Shown: positions 33,536-42,746 of the stretch, in pieces | Numbering within the stretch: position 1 is the first letter of the stretch | How the letters are laid out: each line of letters begins with the position of its first letter | DNA from: a virus | Length of the DNA stretch: 55,667 bases | Reading direction: 5' to 3' (one strand) | Virus record (IMG/VR): IMGVR_UViG_3300023171_000315 | Coordinates: 1-55,667 of that record | Notes under the pieces: generated by a model | What the model saw: only the letters and a program-made list of their open reading frames with translations | The model's database searches: none | What the model was told of the DNA's origin: nothing | Translations under genes and position numbers: made by a program

Positions 33536-33726
33536 TTAGTCTTTGTTAGTTAGTTACCCCTTATATAAGGGGGGTAACAAACAAAGACAAAAAGACTCTT
33601 TGTTGATTAGTCTTTGTTACCTAAAAAGACTGTTTAAACGTGTTTTAGACAAGTTTTTGTTAGTCTTTGTTACCTTATAAATTTTACCTAACAAAGAGTT
33701 TAGTCTTTGTTACCTAACAAAGACTA
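33536..33726. repeat. Iteron-like cluster of TTAGTCTTTGTTA repeats
   Basis: Direct copies start at 33536, 33607, 33660 and 33700 (TTAGTCTTTGTTACC in the last three), with inverted copies at 33715-33725 and 33689-33698 and a degenerate one near 33574. The last pair makes a perfect 12-bp inverted repeat, TAGTCTTTGTTA-CC-TAACAAAGACTA. A second palindrome GTTACCCCTTAT/ATAAGGGG lies at 33553. No gene fills this 262-bp gap. Candidate replication origin, packaging site or regulator array. Confidence 0.65.
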
Positions 33727-33772
33727 TTTAAACATCTTTAAAGGCCATTTTTGTCTTTGATATGACAATTAT

Positions 33773-34285
33773 CTATAATTTACTTTGAACCACAAACGGG
33801 CTATTTTTCGTTCGCCTTTTATTCTTCTGCTCCGCTTTTTTAATTCTTTCAGCCTTCAATTCTTCTCTATAAATCTCTAATTTTTCGCCGTTAGAATAAG
33901 GAGAAATAAAGCGATTAAAGGCATCTAATGACTTTCCTGCAATCACCCATTCAAAAAAGTAAATTATTTGCTCAGAAGTCTTAAAAATGTATGTTTTAAA
34001 GCCTTGCTTATCATGCTGGGCATGGACTACTTTTTGAGCAGCGGATACTTCACCTGTTTCAGTCTTAACTTCAATTGGGTAAAACTTGCCATTCCATATC
34101 AAATGCAAATCCTGAATTCCAGGGGTTACGCCTTGTCCAGTCATTACCGATGCTGTTAAATCATCTCGAAAGCCACCGTTTGGAATATGGTATATGACCC
34201 CGTACAGATCGTTATACTTATTCCTAATGTAAGTTATTGCGGTCTGCTGAATCTTTCCCTCAGACCAGTTTGATTCGTCTACCAT
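33773..34285 (-). CDS. VRR-NUC domain nuclease
   Basis: 170 aa. Visible pattern of the VRR-NUC (PD-(D/E)XK-like) family: IPNGGFRDDLTAS, GVTPGIQDLHLIW and YPIEVKTETGEVS, where E and K in EVK with the preceding D form the metal site. Phage members act as Holliday-junction resolvase-like or flap endonucleases in recombination and replication. First gene of the replication block after the repeat cluster; C-terminus is basic. Confidence 0.85.
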   Translation of the reverse strand: MVDESNWSEGKIQQTAITYIRNKYNDLYGVIYHIPNGGFRDDLTASVMTGQGVTPGIQDLHLIWNGKFYPIEVKTETGEVSAAQKVVHAQHDKQGFKTYIFKTSEQIIYFFEWVIAGKSLDAFNRFISPYSNGEKLEIYREELKAERIKKAEQKNKRRTKNSPFVVQSKL

Positions 34286-34287
34286 AA

Positions 34288-35283
34288 TTATCTCAATAAA
34301 AAATCTGCAATATCTAGTCCTTTTAATCGATCCTCATCAGTGGCGATCTTTTCGATGTGATCAGATATACTGAAATTAAATTCCTTCGCTTTCACTTTCC
34401 ATTTGTCGTAAGCGCTTAATGGAGGTCCATTGCCAGACTTAAATATATCTGGTGATTGATTTATAGGCAACCAATAGCTTTTACCTCTGGTGTAAAATAA
34501 ATTGGTGTCATTATCCCTATAAAAATCGCCTTCTTCACCAAAGCAACCTAAATCTGGGAACAGAGTAACCGATCTATTACGTAATATTTCCATTTTAGAT
34601 GCGCTCAGCTGATTTAATCCCCCGCAAGCAAGCCACAAGTATTTATCAATAAATAAAGACGCTATAACAGCTGTTTTTTCACTTTCAACAATTGCTATAG
34701 GTTTATTATAAATATTAATTAGGTGCTCACCAAATAGACATTGCTTCAGGTTGAAATCAGGAAAAACATTCTTGCCCTCTGACTTTTTACTATGGAACCA
34801 TGTTGAAGAAACATCTTTGGCTCTCCTTCCGTCAGGGCCATACTTAATCATCTTTCCTGACCTGATTTGATTGTCCTTATCGAATTGCCAGAAGATTACC
34901 CAGTCCTTTGTGAAGCTGCTGGTATCATCAATCCCTATCCGATATTTATTTATTGCTTCGTAAACCTTTGACTTGCCTATTTTTTCTATTAAAAATTTAA
35001 ACAGATTATTCTGATCATAATCCTTGAAAGTATTTACTGCATACTCTTTTGGGATGAACGATGTTGGCTTTTCTTCAATGATTGATCTGGGAACAAAAAC
35101 ATAATCTTCTGCATCTTCTGGCATAGTAAAATAGCCGCAACGATCTTCTCGATCGCAACGGCCAAACTTTTCAGGAGCATAATTCTTTTCGATATCGATA
35201 AACTTTACAAATGTTTTTTTAGAACATCCAGGGCACATAAACTTTTTAGATGACCTGTCAAGGGTATATTTAAAAGCTTTCAT
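34288..35283 (-). CDS. DUF6371-like primase/toprim protein
   Basis: 331 aa. N-terminal CHC2-like zinc finger with CPGCSKKTF (C18, C21) and GRCDREDRCGYF, followed by a linker and a Toprim-like core with IAIVESEKTAVIASLF. The pattern is that of Bacteroidota mobile-element primases, which make RNA primers for DNA synthesis. It sits beside RecA-like ATPase and helicase genes. Downstream of the nuclease by 2 bp. Confidence 0.8.
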   Translation of the reverse strand: MKAFKYTLDRSSKKFMCPGCSKKTFVKFIDIEKNYAPEKFGRCDREDRCGYFTMPEDAEDYVFVPRSIIEEKPTSFIPKEYAVNTFKDYDQNNLFKFLIEKIGKSKVYEAINKYRIGIDDTSSFTKDWVIFWQFDKDNQIRSGKMIKYGPDGRRAKDVSSTWFHSKKSEGKNVFPDFNLKQCLFGEHLINIYNKPIAIVESEKTAVIASLFIDKYLWLACGGLNQLSASKMEILRNRSVTLFPDLGCFGEEGDFYRDNDTNLFYTRGKSYWLPINQSPDIFKSGNGPPLSAYDKWKVKAKEFNFSISDHIEKIATDEDRLKGLDIADFLLR

Positions 35284-35285
35284 AT

Positions 35286-36434
35286 TTAAAAAGGTGGATC
35301 TTCATCATCCTGTTTTGGAACAATTGGTTTATTCCCGTAAAGGTTTTCAATTTTAGGTGACTCAATGAACTTTGCTTTGGGGATGTATTTAGGGTTCTTG
35401 CCCATATTACCTTCTCGCTGTTTGATGTATTTATTTTCCCAGATGATTCCGATCTCTAAAAGCCTATCTACAAATTCACGCGCCTTAGGATCACCAATTT
35501 CAAAACCATTTTTCATCATATATGAACGAACCGAATCATTCAGAGCGCCTTTTGTAATATGTTCTTTATGCTGAAAAATAAAATCGACCATATCAGGGTA
35601 CATCGCATCATATGCAGGATCCCAAGGATTTAATTTTTTCTTTTTACCTTCTCCACTTTGTGCGGCAATAGCTCCTGCAAAACCATCAACAATAAATGGA
35701 ATCCCATTTTCATCACGGTTGAAAGCAAAAATATCAAAGGCTTTAGATCTGGTATATTCAGGCGAACAAACGATTAATTTATCTTCATTCTGTTCCACTT
35801 TAACGACAGTTTCCGACTTATTGATCATTTCGGTTCCAAGATGCCCCCTTGCGTGCTCATTGCCTTTATTCTGGTGGAGTACGGCCATGATATGGGTATC
35901 GTATTGCTCCGCCCAGCGCATTAGGTGACCTGTTTTTGTTGTTGCCTCTTCTGGTGAATTGATATCATAAACCAAATCGCGGATACCATCAAGAATAACC
36001 AAGTCTGGGCGAAGTTCTTTAATAATCAATTCAATCATTTCGATCCTTTCCTGAGGCGTATGAATTTTTAAGTCATAGAAAAATAGTTTTTCGGAACTTT
36101 TAAATCCTGCGATGTGCAGCACCCAGCTTTGTGTCCTTGAACCATAGTATTGCCCTTGCTCAGTATCAATCCAAAGCGTAATGATATCTTCTTTAATGGA
36201 TTGAGCAACTATCCAACTGGTAACAGTTGTCTTACCGGCTTTCGCTTTGCCGATTAATGTTGAAATTGATTTTTTCGTAAAAAGCGGCACTCCATTAATT
36301 GAGAAAACAAGATCAGGCTTAGGTATTTCAATACCTTGCGGGATCAATGCTTGCTTAATTAGCGATTGAATATCTTTAGCAACAGGAGCCGAATTATTCA
36401 CTTCATCGATAAGGTTGATTATTTTTGGCTCCAT
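35286..36434 (-). CDS. RecA-like AAA ATPase (RepA/DnaB-type helicase)
   Basis: 382 aa. Walker A GKAKAGKTT (62-70), Walker B PDLVILDG, motif DTHIMAVLHQNKGNEHARGH typical of the RecA/RepA fold. C-terminal region may bind DNA. Its likely role is loading or unwinding in phage replication together with the primase-like neighbour. Short spacing of 2 bp to both neighbours shows an operon. Confidence 0.8.
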   Translation of the reverse strand: MEPKIINLIDEVNNSAPVAKDIQSLIKQALIPQGIEIPKPDLVFSINGVPLFTKKSISTLIGKAKAGKTTVTSWIVAQSIKEDIITLWIDTEQGQYYGSRTQSWVLHIAGFKSSEKLFFYDLKIHTPQERIEMIELIIKELRPDLVILDGIRDLVYDINSPEEATTKTGHLMRWAEQYDTHIMAVLHQNKGNEHARGHLGTEMINKSETVVKVEQNEDKLIVCSPEYTRSKAFDIFAFNRDENGIPFIVDGFAGAIAAQSGEGKKKKLNPWDPAYDAMYPDMVDFIFQHKEHITKGALNDSVRSYMMKNGFEIGDPKAREFVDRLLEIGIIWENKYIKQREGNMGKNPKYIPKAKFIESPKIENLYGNKPIVPKQDDEDPPF

Positions 36435-37889
36435 TTATTTTAAAACTATATCGACAAATTCAATTTTTTCTTGAGGTATGGTTTGGTGATCTAACCATGA
36501 TTTTTTGTAACCCATTGCAGCAGAGAAGTGAATCAGAAAGCCGTGGTTAATTTGTTCCTGTGCTTTCGCAATTCTTGCTGCGTAATGTTTTTTATTTTTT
36601 AATTTGGCATAATTAGCTAATTCTACTGGACTCAACTCACTTATCTTTTTACCCACCAATACATGATATTCGTCGGTTAAATCAATCAGCTCACCTTGGG
36701 CCATCCTTACTTCATTTTCAGGATATTCGTAATCACAATAGCTACATATCCTTGATGATATTGGAATGATGCTTTCACATGATGGGCAAGCTTTAGAAGT
36801 TGATGCCCCTTCTTTATCACTTGGCCTTTTTACTTTATTCCATAATTCCGAATAAGGCCTATCCTCAAAATATAAACCATGATCTTTCCAGTTGTTTCCA
36901 TAGTCAAGAACCGTAAACATATCCTTACCTGGATAGATCCTTGAACCCCTGCCAATCTCTTGTTGATATAAAGAGGTACTTTTTGTTTTGTGCATTAATG
37001 CAACCATATCAATGGGAGGATAATCCCAACCTTTTGATAATGACTTAATGGTTACCAGAATATTACACATATCCAGTTCGGTAAACTTGGCTAATTCATA
37101 ATCGCCATGATCCAAACCTGAATGATATCTGGTTGCGGCAAAACCTTCGTTATTCAAATTGACGTACAAAGCTTCGGCCTGCTTGATTGACGCAACGAAG
37201 ATGACACATTTTTTAAAAGGGAATGTCCTTAAATCTTCATACAAGCCATCATAAACAGCTCGGGCGCCAAATACACTTTCCTGTGATTTTTCAGTGTATT
37301 CACCGTTTCGAATTTGTAGTAATGAGGTATCAGCTGGGGTTCTTGCTTTATGGCGGTAGTTGGTTAAGAATCCATTCTGAATTAACCAATCAACCTGTGG
37401 TCCTTCAACCAAATCATTATAATATTCAGGCAAATGCTTATGTAAAACACCATATGGAGTAGCGGTTAAGCCAATACGATAAGCATTAGGTAAATGATCA
37501 ATTAGCTTGGTCGATGTAGCCACATGAGCTTCATCAATAAGCAATATCAGATTCTCCTTTAGGTTATCAAGTTGTTTGACTATTACTGGCCTTTTAAGGA
37601 GTGTCTGTATCATCCCAACGTAACAATGGCTTGCCTTTATCGTAGCCTCTTTAACTTTACTATTCAATTCTATACCACTGCATTCTTGTACAAGCTGATT
37701 GTAAATTTTTACAGCATCCGAAAGAACTAACACGGTTTTACCCTTTACGCAGGCATTCGAAACAATCATGCTAATCATTAAACTTTTACCAGCGCCTGTT
37801 GGAGCATGCATAATGACAGCCTTATTTTTTGCTAGTGATATACTTGTCCTTTTGACAAGATCCAATTGATAATCTCTCGGCTTTTTCAT
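36435..37889 (-). CDS. DEAH-family SF2 helicase
   Basis: 484 aa. Walker A PTGAGKS (30-36), DEAH box at 119-122 (IDEAHVA), motif III TAT at 142-144, and a conserved C-terminal region with QQEIGRGSRIYPG (motif VI). The last quarter has a zinc ribbon (CPSCESIIPISSRICSYC). Unwinds DNA during replication or recombination. One base after the RecA-like gene. Confidence 0.9.
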   Translation of the reverse strand: MKKPRDYQLDLVKRTSISLAKNKAVIMHAPTGAGKSLMISMIVSNACVKGKTVLVLSDAVKIYNQLVQECSGIELNSKVKEATIKASHCYVGMIQTLLKRPVIVKQLDNLKENLILLIDEAHVATSTKLIDHLPNAYRIGLTATPYGVLHKHLPEYYNDLVEGPQVDWLIQNGFLTNYRHKARTPADTSLLQIRNGEYTEKSQESVFGARAVYDGLYEDLRTFPFKKCVIFVASIKQAEALYVNLNNEGFAATRYHSGLDHGDYELAKFTELDMCNILVTIKSLSKGWDYPPIDMVALMHKTKSTSLYQQEIGRGSRIYPGKDMFTVLDYGNNWKDHGLYFEDRPYSELWNKVKRPSDKEGASTSKACPSCESIIPISSRICSYCDYEYPENEVRMAQGELIDLTDEYHVLVGKKISELSPVELANYAKLKNKKHYAARIAKAQEQINHGFLIHFSAAMGYKKSWLDHQTIPQEKIEFVDIVLK

Positions 37890-38467
37890 TATGCGTAAAT
37901 AAAATCAGTACTGTTTGTTTTGTGTTTCGCTATTGCAGCCCATACTGTTCCCTTAGGTCTGTTAATGGTAAAAGCGGCTTCAGTTAAGCATTCGTAGTAG
38001 ATGCCTGTTTTAGTGTTTAAAATCCATTTTGATAGCCTGTTATTCGCTCCTGATATAGATTGTTTTTGTTTAGATCTTCCTTCAGGAGAGCATGTTTTAC
38101 CATACATTCCATTATTCTTACCTGAGTTACGAATCGAAATTTTTCTTTTTACTTCGTCAGATACCCTACCAGAACGACCCTCGCATCCAACCAATCTGAT
38201 ATTCATTCCTTTTTTATTAAGTACGTTATACGCTTCTTGAAAATACCGTTCAAGTTTATTCAGATCTTCGGCTTCACATGTTGTTAATATCTCCATGTTG
38301 TGAGCATTGAAGCCATATTTCTTAATTGAGTTGTATATGATGTGCTGACCTTTACATGTCGAGTTTCTATAATGGCGTTGCCTCTCTTTATAGCACACTG
38401 TCTGTCCAATATAAACCCTACCTGTAGGGCTAGTAATTTTGTAAATACATGTTATACCTTTCTTCAT
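37889..38467 (-). CDS. GIY-YIG homing endonuclease
   Basis: 192 aa. GIY-YIG-like start ITCIYKITSPTGRVYIGQT, then RQRHYRNST and a helix with an acidic catalytic candidate, and a C-terminal DNA-binding part with NUMOD-like repeats (RSGRVSDEVKRKISIRNSGK). A free-standing selfish nuclease set between helicase and DUF3223 genes, probably a recent insertion as it breaks the replication order. Stop and start overlap with neighbours. Confidence 0.85.
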   Translation of the reverse strand: MKKGITCIYKITSPTGRVYIGQTVCYKERQRHYRNSTCKGQHIIYNSIKKYGFNAHNMEILTTCEAEDLNKLERYFQEAYNVLNKKGMNIRLVGCEGRSGRVSDEVKRKISIRNSGKNNGMYGKTCSPEGRSKQKQSISGANNRLSKWILNTKTGIYYECLTEAAFTINRPKGTVWAAIAKHKTNSTDFIYA

Positions 38468-39108
38468 CGCTTCGCTTTCTTTTTTAAAGTTGATAGATTA
38501 GCTTTAGCATTTACAGCCCGTAAACGGGTGTTAGCATTGTGAAAAGCGATGAAAGATTCTCTAATATTCCTAGATGCAAAACTGATTTCCTGCACGTGAT
38601 CAGCAGTTGTATCATTTAAGCAGGAATGCAGAAACTCAATGTTTTGCGACTTTAACCAGGTATTGCACAATTCATCGAAAGGCATATTATAATGATCAAT
38701 ATGTGTTGAATGGTCATCAATCAGGATTTCTCCACTAATTGGACATTTATCCACCCCAAAATTTACTTTAGCTCTTCTTCTGGCAACGACTTCCTTGATA
38801 GCAGATCTGCAGGCGCATTTAATATCACTTATTTTACTGGTGGCACCATCAATTGAGCGGATATAGGAGATATCAGAGGTGCTGCCATCAATTCGGGTAA
38901 CGAAAAAGCATCGGGTACTATATTCAATACCTTTAGCTATAAATATGTTACTTATGCCTGAACCAGCTTTAATATGGTATTCAGGATGGCCCTGAAAAAT
39001 TCTTAATAAAAAATTATAATCAGCAGTATTCTGTTCAAAAATAAATCCCAGAGGATTATCGTTAAGAATGGCTTTCGCTTGCGCTTTAAGTTTTGTTTTA
39101 ACAATCAT
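38464..39108 (-). CDS. DUF3223-like protein with HNH-like C-terminus
   Basis: 214 aa. N-terminal FFVTRIDGSTSDISYIRSIDG and central CRSAIKEVVA with CPISGEILIDDHSTHIDHYN recall DUF3223, whose members end in an HNH-like metal site (HIDH). A DNA-processing role is plausible. It is preceded by a 188-bp leader holding a pseudoknot-like RNA and motif C. Confidence 0.6.
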   Translation of the reverse strand: MIVKTKLKAQAKAILNDNPLGFIFEQNTADYNFLLRIFQGHPEYHIKAGSGISNIFIAKGIEYSTRCFFVTRIDGSTSDISYIRSIDGATSKISDIKCACRSAIKEVVARRRAKVNFGVDKCPISGEILIDDHSTHIDHYNMPFDELCNTWLKSQNIEFLHSCLNDTTADHVQEISFASRNIRESFIAFHNANTRLRAVNAKANLSTLKKKAKR

Positions 39109-39146
39109 ATAAATAAATATTATGTTATAGCTGCATTAATTAAACC

Positions 39147-39244
39147 CCATCCCTGTACAAAAATGGCCGTCAAGCATCACCAAATGGGATCTGGTAATAT
39201 GTACAGGGATGGAATTTTAAATGTCTTTAGTTCGGGTGACGGCC
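39147..39244 (-). ncRNA. Leader RNA C with crossing inverted repeats
   Basis: Minus-strand order: a GGCCGTCA (39244-39237), AAAGACATTTAAA (39228-39216), b CCATCCCTGTACA (39212-39200), a' TGACGGCC (39172-39165), b' TGTACAGGGATGG (39159-39147). Arms a/a' and b/b' are perfect and interleave, a pseudoknot-type topology. A short T-run follows a'. The same order and spacer motif occur in leader D. It sits just before the DUF3223 start and just after the promoter. Confidence 0.65.
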
Positions 39245-39250
39245 GCTTGG

Positions 39251-39291
39251 TAAAGATAATATTATTTATTCAATATATGCACTTTTGCATA
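39251..39291 (-). promoter_or_regulatory. Motif C promoter: 25-bp dyad element plus -7 box
   Basis: The 25-bp element occupies 39267-39291 (plus-strand TATTCAATATATGCA plus CTTTTGCATA). Minus-strand TATCTTTA (39258-39251) lies 8 bp beyond, giving a start near 39245, exactly at the first arm of leader C. Spacing is identical to motif D. Confidence 0.7.
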
Positions 39292-39295
39292 GTTT

Positions 39296-39655
39296 TTAAC
39301 CAACTAAATTGACAATTGCTTTAATTTGCTCGACCTTAGATTTATACAAAGAGTCAAATTCATAAAGCGAATCGAATGTTCTTCGAGCATAAATTATAGT
39401 ACTGTGATCGCGATTAAACATCTTGCCTATTTGTTTTAGTGTCATTTTGGGATTGGCGACACTGATTAAACCAATTGCAATTTGCCTGCCTTCGACTATA
39501 TCCCGCAATCTAGTACTTCCAATAAGGTCATGAATATTTAATTTCAGCACACTGCACACCACATCTATTATTTCGTTTGGTTCACCAATTTTGATCTTAT
39601 GCCTAGCATAATGTCTGGACTTATCATCAAGCCCTGCATAAATGTATGGTGTCAT
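39296..39655 (-). CDS. Stand-alone DnaA domain IV-like protein
   Basis: 119 aa. Matches the C-terminal DNA-binding domain of DnaA: IIDVVCSVLKLNIHDLIGST, then GRQIAIGLISVANPKMTLK and the signature GKMFNRDHSTIIYARR. It lacks the ATPase domains. Likely binds DnaA-box-like sequences, recruiting replication proteins or competing with host DnaA. In the replication block, 4 bp from motif C. Confidence 0.8.
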   Translation of the reverse strand: MTPYIYAGLDDKSRHYARHKIKIGEPNEIIDVVCSVLKLNIHDLIGSTRLRDIVEGRQIAIGLISVANPKMTLKQIGKMFNRDHSTIIYARRTFDSLYEFDSLYKSKVEQIKAIVNLVG

Positions 39656-39657
39656 AA

Positions 39658-40077
39658 TTATTTACATCCCACATTAGCCATTAGCTTAAACATTTCAATT
39701 TCGGCTTTTGCCAAATCTATAAGTTGTTTTACGCTATTGTTAACAGCAGCGGCCTGAGGAACAAAAGATTTATCCTTATTAACATTTCTTATATTTTCCA
39801 ACAAAATATTTTTTATTTCAACGCCAGTAGTTCCGACCATGGTACGTTTGCTTAACAAATGCAAACTACCGCCAGTATCATCGCTTTCAACTTGCTTAAA
39901 CAAAGGCAAAACTTCATCAATATCAGAAGTGAATATCACTACATCCGATACGTCAGTGGTTATTTTTAACTTGGCTTCTGACAATTCATACCGAATAACT
40001 CGGTGTTCTACTTTATTATAGCTGTAAACCTTTCCAATCATCGACTGCATTTGATTCTCAATTTCCTGTTTTTTCAT
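39658..40077 (-). CDS. Hypothetical replication-region protein
   Basis: 139 aa with mixed helices (QEIENQMQSMIGKVYSYNK), a beta segment (KITTDVSDVVIFTSDIDEV), and a helical end (KQLIDLAKAEIEMFKLMANV). Overlaps the HNH gene by 20 bp. No family recognised. Confidence 0.5.
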   Translation of the reverse strand: MKKQEIENQMQSMIGKVYSYNKVEHRVIRYELSEAKLKITTDVSDVVIFTSDIDEVLPLFKQVESDDTGGSLHLLSKRTMVGTTGVEIKNILLENIRNVNKDKSFVPQAAAVNNSVKQLIDLAKAEIEMFKLMANVGCK

Positions 40078-40951
40078 TTATTATTCGATTTAGTTTAAGT
40101 TGTTGACGTTTTATATCTAATAGTTCGGGATGATTAAGCAATTCCTTCTGTAATTCCTTATTTACTTTTTTGCTTTTCATCGCCATGTACATTGCTACCT
40201 TATTATCTGTTGGATTATCTGGGTCATTATTTCTTAATATATTTTCCTTTCTGGTAATGCATTCTAAATTATTTAATTCTACATTCAAAGAGTCACCATC
40301 TTTAAACCAAAGGCAATGATTCTTTGGGACTTTACCATTTTGTTGTTCCCATAAATATGTGTGAAGCGGAACCCAATTACCAATGCTCAGGCAGGTATAC
40401 TTGTAAGGATTACCTCCCCTTTTGGCATGGTCATACCTAATTGTAATTTTACCAACTTCATCATAACAGTTATGAGGCTTATTGCCTTTATTAAAACGGG
40501 TCGCTTTGGTTCGCTCAATAGCTTCAGCACTCATGTATTCTGATTGCTTTTTACCTTTATTGAAAGAGACATTACCCTTAGCTATACGGCTATTTTTTAT
40601 CCGTTGCTCAATAATTTCTCGGGGGACAACTAAGTTTAGCTGCCGCATTCTGGTCTTAACTTTCACCTCACTACATCCTAAAACGTCTGCTATCTGTTGT
40701 GGAGGAGTTGATAAATAATTTGCAGTTATGTAAGCATCGTCTTCGAGTGAGCAGCTAGTTCTTCTGGATGCTTTAGCAGCAGCAAATGATCGACTTATTG
40801 CATATGGTACAATTAGCCCGTTGCGTTTTTTATACCCACTTACACCACCTTCACCAATTCCAATCGCTATTGCAATATCTGAATTGCTTTGTTTTAGGTA
40901 ATAGGCTCGTATATACGTTTCCTGATCCGGTGTTAATTTTGTTTTTGCCAT
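40058..40951 (-). CDS. HNH homing endonuclease with HTH modules
   Basis: 297 aa. Two helix-turn-helix repeats at the N-terminus (SNSDIAIAIGIGEGGVSGYK and TPPQQIADVLGCSEVKVKTR), then an HNH_3 nuclease region: VPLHTYLWEQQNGKVPKNHC and DSLNVELNNLECITRKENIL. A mobile or modification-dependent nuclease, probably inserted in the replication block. Overlaps the preceding gene by 20 bp. Confidence 0.8.
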   Translation of the reverse strand: MAKTKLTPDQETYIRAYYLKQSNSDIAIAIGIGEGGVSGYKKRNGLIVPYAISRSFAAAKASRRTSCSLEDDAYITANYLSTPPQQIADVLGCSEVKVKTRMRQLNLVVPREIIEQRIKNSRIAKGNVSFNKGKKQSEYMSAEAIERTKATRFNKGNKPHNCYDEVGKITIRYDHAKRGGNPYKYTCLSIGNWVPLHTYLWEQQNGKVPKNHCLWFKDGDSLNVELNNLECITRKENILRNNDPDNPTDNKVAMYMAMKSKKVNKELQKELLNHPELLDIKRQQLKLNRIINEKTGN

Positions 40952-42288
40952 TATGCTACAGCCTCCATTCTTTGCGTTTTATTTTGGCGAACTTTTACCG
41001 GTTTCAATCTGCGTTTGATCAAGTGCATATTTTTGTTAACCAAGTCAATAATCTCATTGTGGTGTTTGGTATCCTTATTTCCCTTACCTCGCGCTTGAAG
41101 GATGCGAAAATCTTTTAGAGACACTTCAACCGTTTCGGCAGGAATGCCATTAATTTTCGCGGATAAAACAAGCGAATCAGGTTTTGAGAAGTAATTATTT
41201 GTGAATACACAATGTCCATGTGCTTTGCCCTCTTCAAAAAACTCTTTAACGCTTTCTAGCACCTTAATGGATAAATCGCCAGTCCTAAGCATAATTCCAA
41301 AGAACATACCTTTATCTTTGATGTAATCAGAACTATCCATTTCTGCTTTTATTCGTTGTTTTTCAGCATTCTCTGCATCTCTGATTTCATTTTGTCTTCT
41401 TAAAATCTCTTGTTGCCGTTCCACGTGTTTGTTGTGTACTTGTTTGTAATTTTTAGCACATACATATTTTGGACTTAAAAGGTCTTTGCCAGCCTTTTCG
41501 ATAAGCTTCGTGTAGTCAAGCCATGTAATTCCATCAGTAATAATGAAGTTGTTACGGATAGCGATCTTTATGGAAGACCATCGGTCTCTTACTTCATAAG
41601 ATCGGTTACCTACTCGGCAAGAAAGTAAATCATATTGTTTTGCTTTGATTAATGTTTCAGAAATGCTATCATTTAACAACTTGATGAACAGATCGTACAG
41701 CACAATGTCTTTAACTTTCGTTGTAAACCCGTTACGTTTATAAATTGGCAAACATTTGTGCTGTGGATGTACAGCCGTAGTCCAGGGATAATAATTTGTT
41801 CCGCGATAACTCCTGTAACCACCACGTATTTCCATATCACCTGTGTAACTTTCATTACCCATAAATTGAACCCTCCCAACTATCGTAACTTCTGAATTAG
41901 GTTTAAACCATTGCTGCACGATTTCATAAGTGTTTTGATGTGCTTTTTCGCCAATTTTATGGTATGACCATATTTCAAAGTGCCTGATAACTTGGAATCC
42001 TCCACTGACATCAACTATAGCAAGCTTTTCGCGGTTTTGACTAAAAACCCGTTTTGTAGTATCAATAATCTCAAGCTTTATTTGGCATGATGGACATTTG
42101 CAAGTTTTAACTTTTTGAGCACCCTTCCAAATATGGCCACAATCAAGACATGCAATCTGTTTTTTAGTTCTATAGCCAACATGTTTTAGGCAATTTTTAT
42201 ACCCCCATAATTCTTACTTTTTGGTAATGTTAGGTAAAGCCTTGCTTAACCCGATTACCTCATGATCTAGTTTAGTCCTTGGCTTCAT
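40951..42288 (-). pseudogene. PcfJ-like gene interrupted by an in-frame stop
   Basis: Full-length frame would be 445 aa from the ATG at 42288. Codon 25 is TAA (42216-42214) where related proteins carry Gln (LPNITKK-stop-ELWGYKNC), a single C-to-T change from CAA. After it the frame stays open: N-terminal zinc-binding CLDCGHIWKGAQKVKTCKC, and the PcfJ C-terminal motif VSLKDFRILQARGKGNKDTKHH. No ATG restores the zinc part. Only GTG at 41919 opens a shorter 322-aa product. Could be nonsense mutation, readthrough or sequencing error. Confidence 0.8.
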
Positions 42289-42289
42289 A

Positions 42290-42655
42290 TTAGAAAAGTG
42301 ATGCTTGGTTAGCTACTAATGGTTTAGCTTTTTTGATAACCGGTAATGGTTTAGCTTCGTGTTTATCTTCCTTATTCTTTGATTTAGTTATCGAATGGTT
42401 AACTACAACTCGGCCATTTGATGGTTTAACATCTTTTATGTCATCTTCATCATAATAATGGACAGCCATTGCAAATATTTCTTCATCTGCAAAACCATTA
42501 CAGCCTGTTTTCTTAACCTCACTAAAAATATAGTTGATGCATTCATCGATACTTTTACCTGCCTTCTTCAGTGTTTCAGCAAATAGTGAATCAGATTTAC
42601 CGCGACTTTCGAGGTAATCACTTAAAATTTTTGCAAATGGTTTAGATGCTTTCAT
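42290..42655 (-). CDS. PcfK-like protein
   Basis: 121 aa. N-terminal helix ASKPFAKILSDYLESRGKSD, middle DEEIFAMAVHYYDEDDIK, basic tail. Matches the PcfK-like family, found next to PcfJ genes in Bacteroidota mobile elements; function unknown. Its stop is one base before the ATG of the interrupted PcfJ gene, so they would be co-expressed. Confidence 0.75.
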   Translation of the reverse strand: MKASKPFAKILSDYLESRGKSDSLFAETLKKAGKSIDECINYIFSEVKKTGCNGFADEEIFAMAVHYYDEDDIKDVKPSNGRVVVNHSITKSKNKEDKHEAKPLPVIKKAKPLVANQASLF

Positions 42656-42671
42656 CTTTGGTTTTAGTTTA

Positions 42672-42719
42672 ATCCCTCAACTCACGGGTAGACTAAGTCC
42701 GCTTTAAAAGTTGAGGGAT
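42672..42719. other. 11-bp perfect inverted repeat between PAPS-like and PcfK genes
   Basis: ATCCCTCAACT (42672-42682) and AGTTGAGGGAT (42709-42719) enclose 26 bases that include GACT-A-AGTC. Intercistronic hairpin; no T-run on the minus strand. Possibly RNA processing or attenuation. Confidence 0.45.
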
Positions 42720-42746
42720 GGGTTTATATTTATGTTAATTGTTTTC

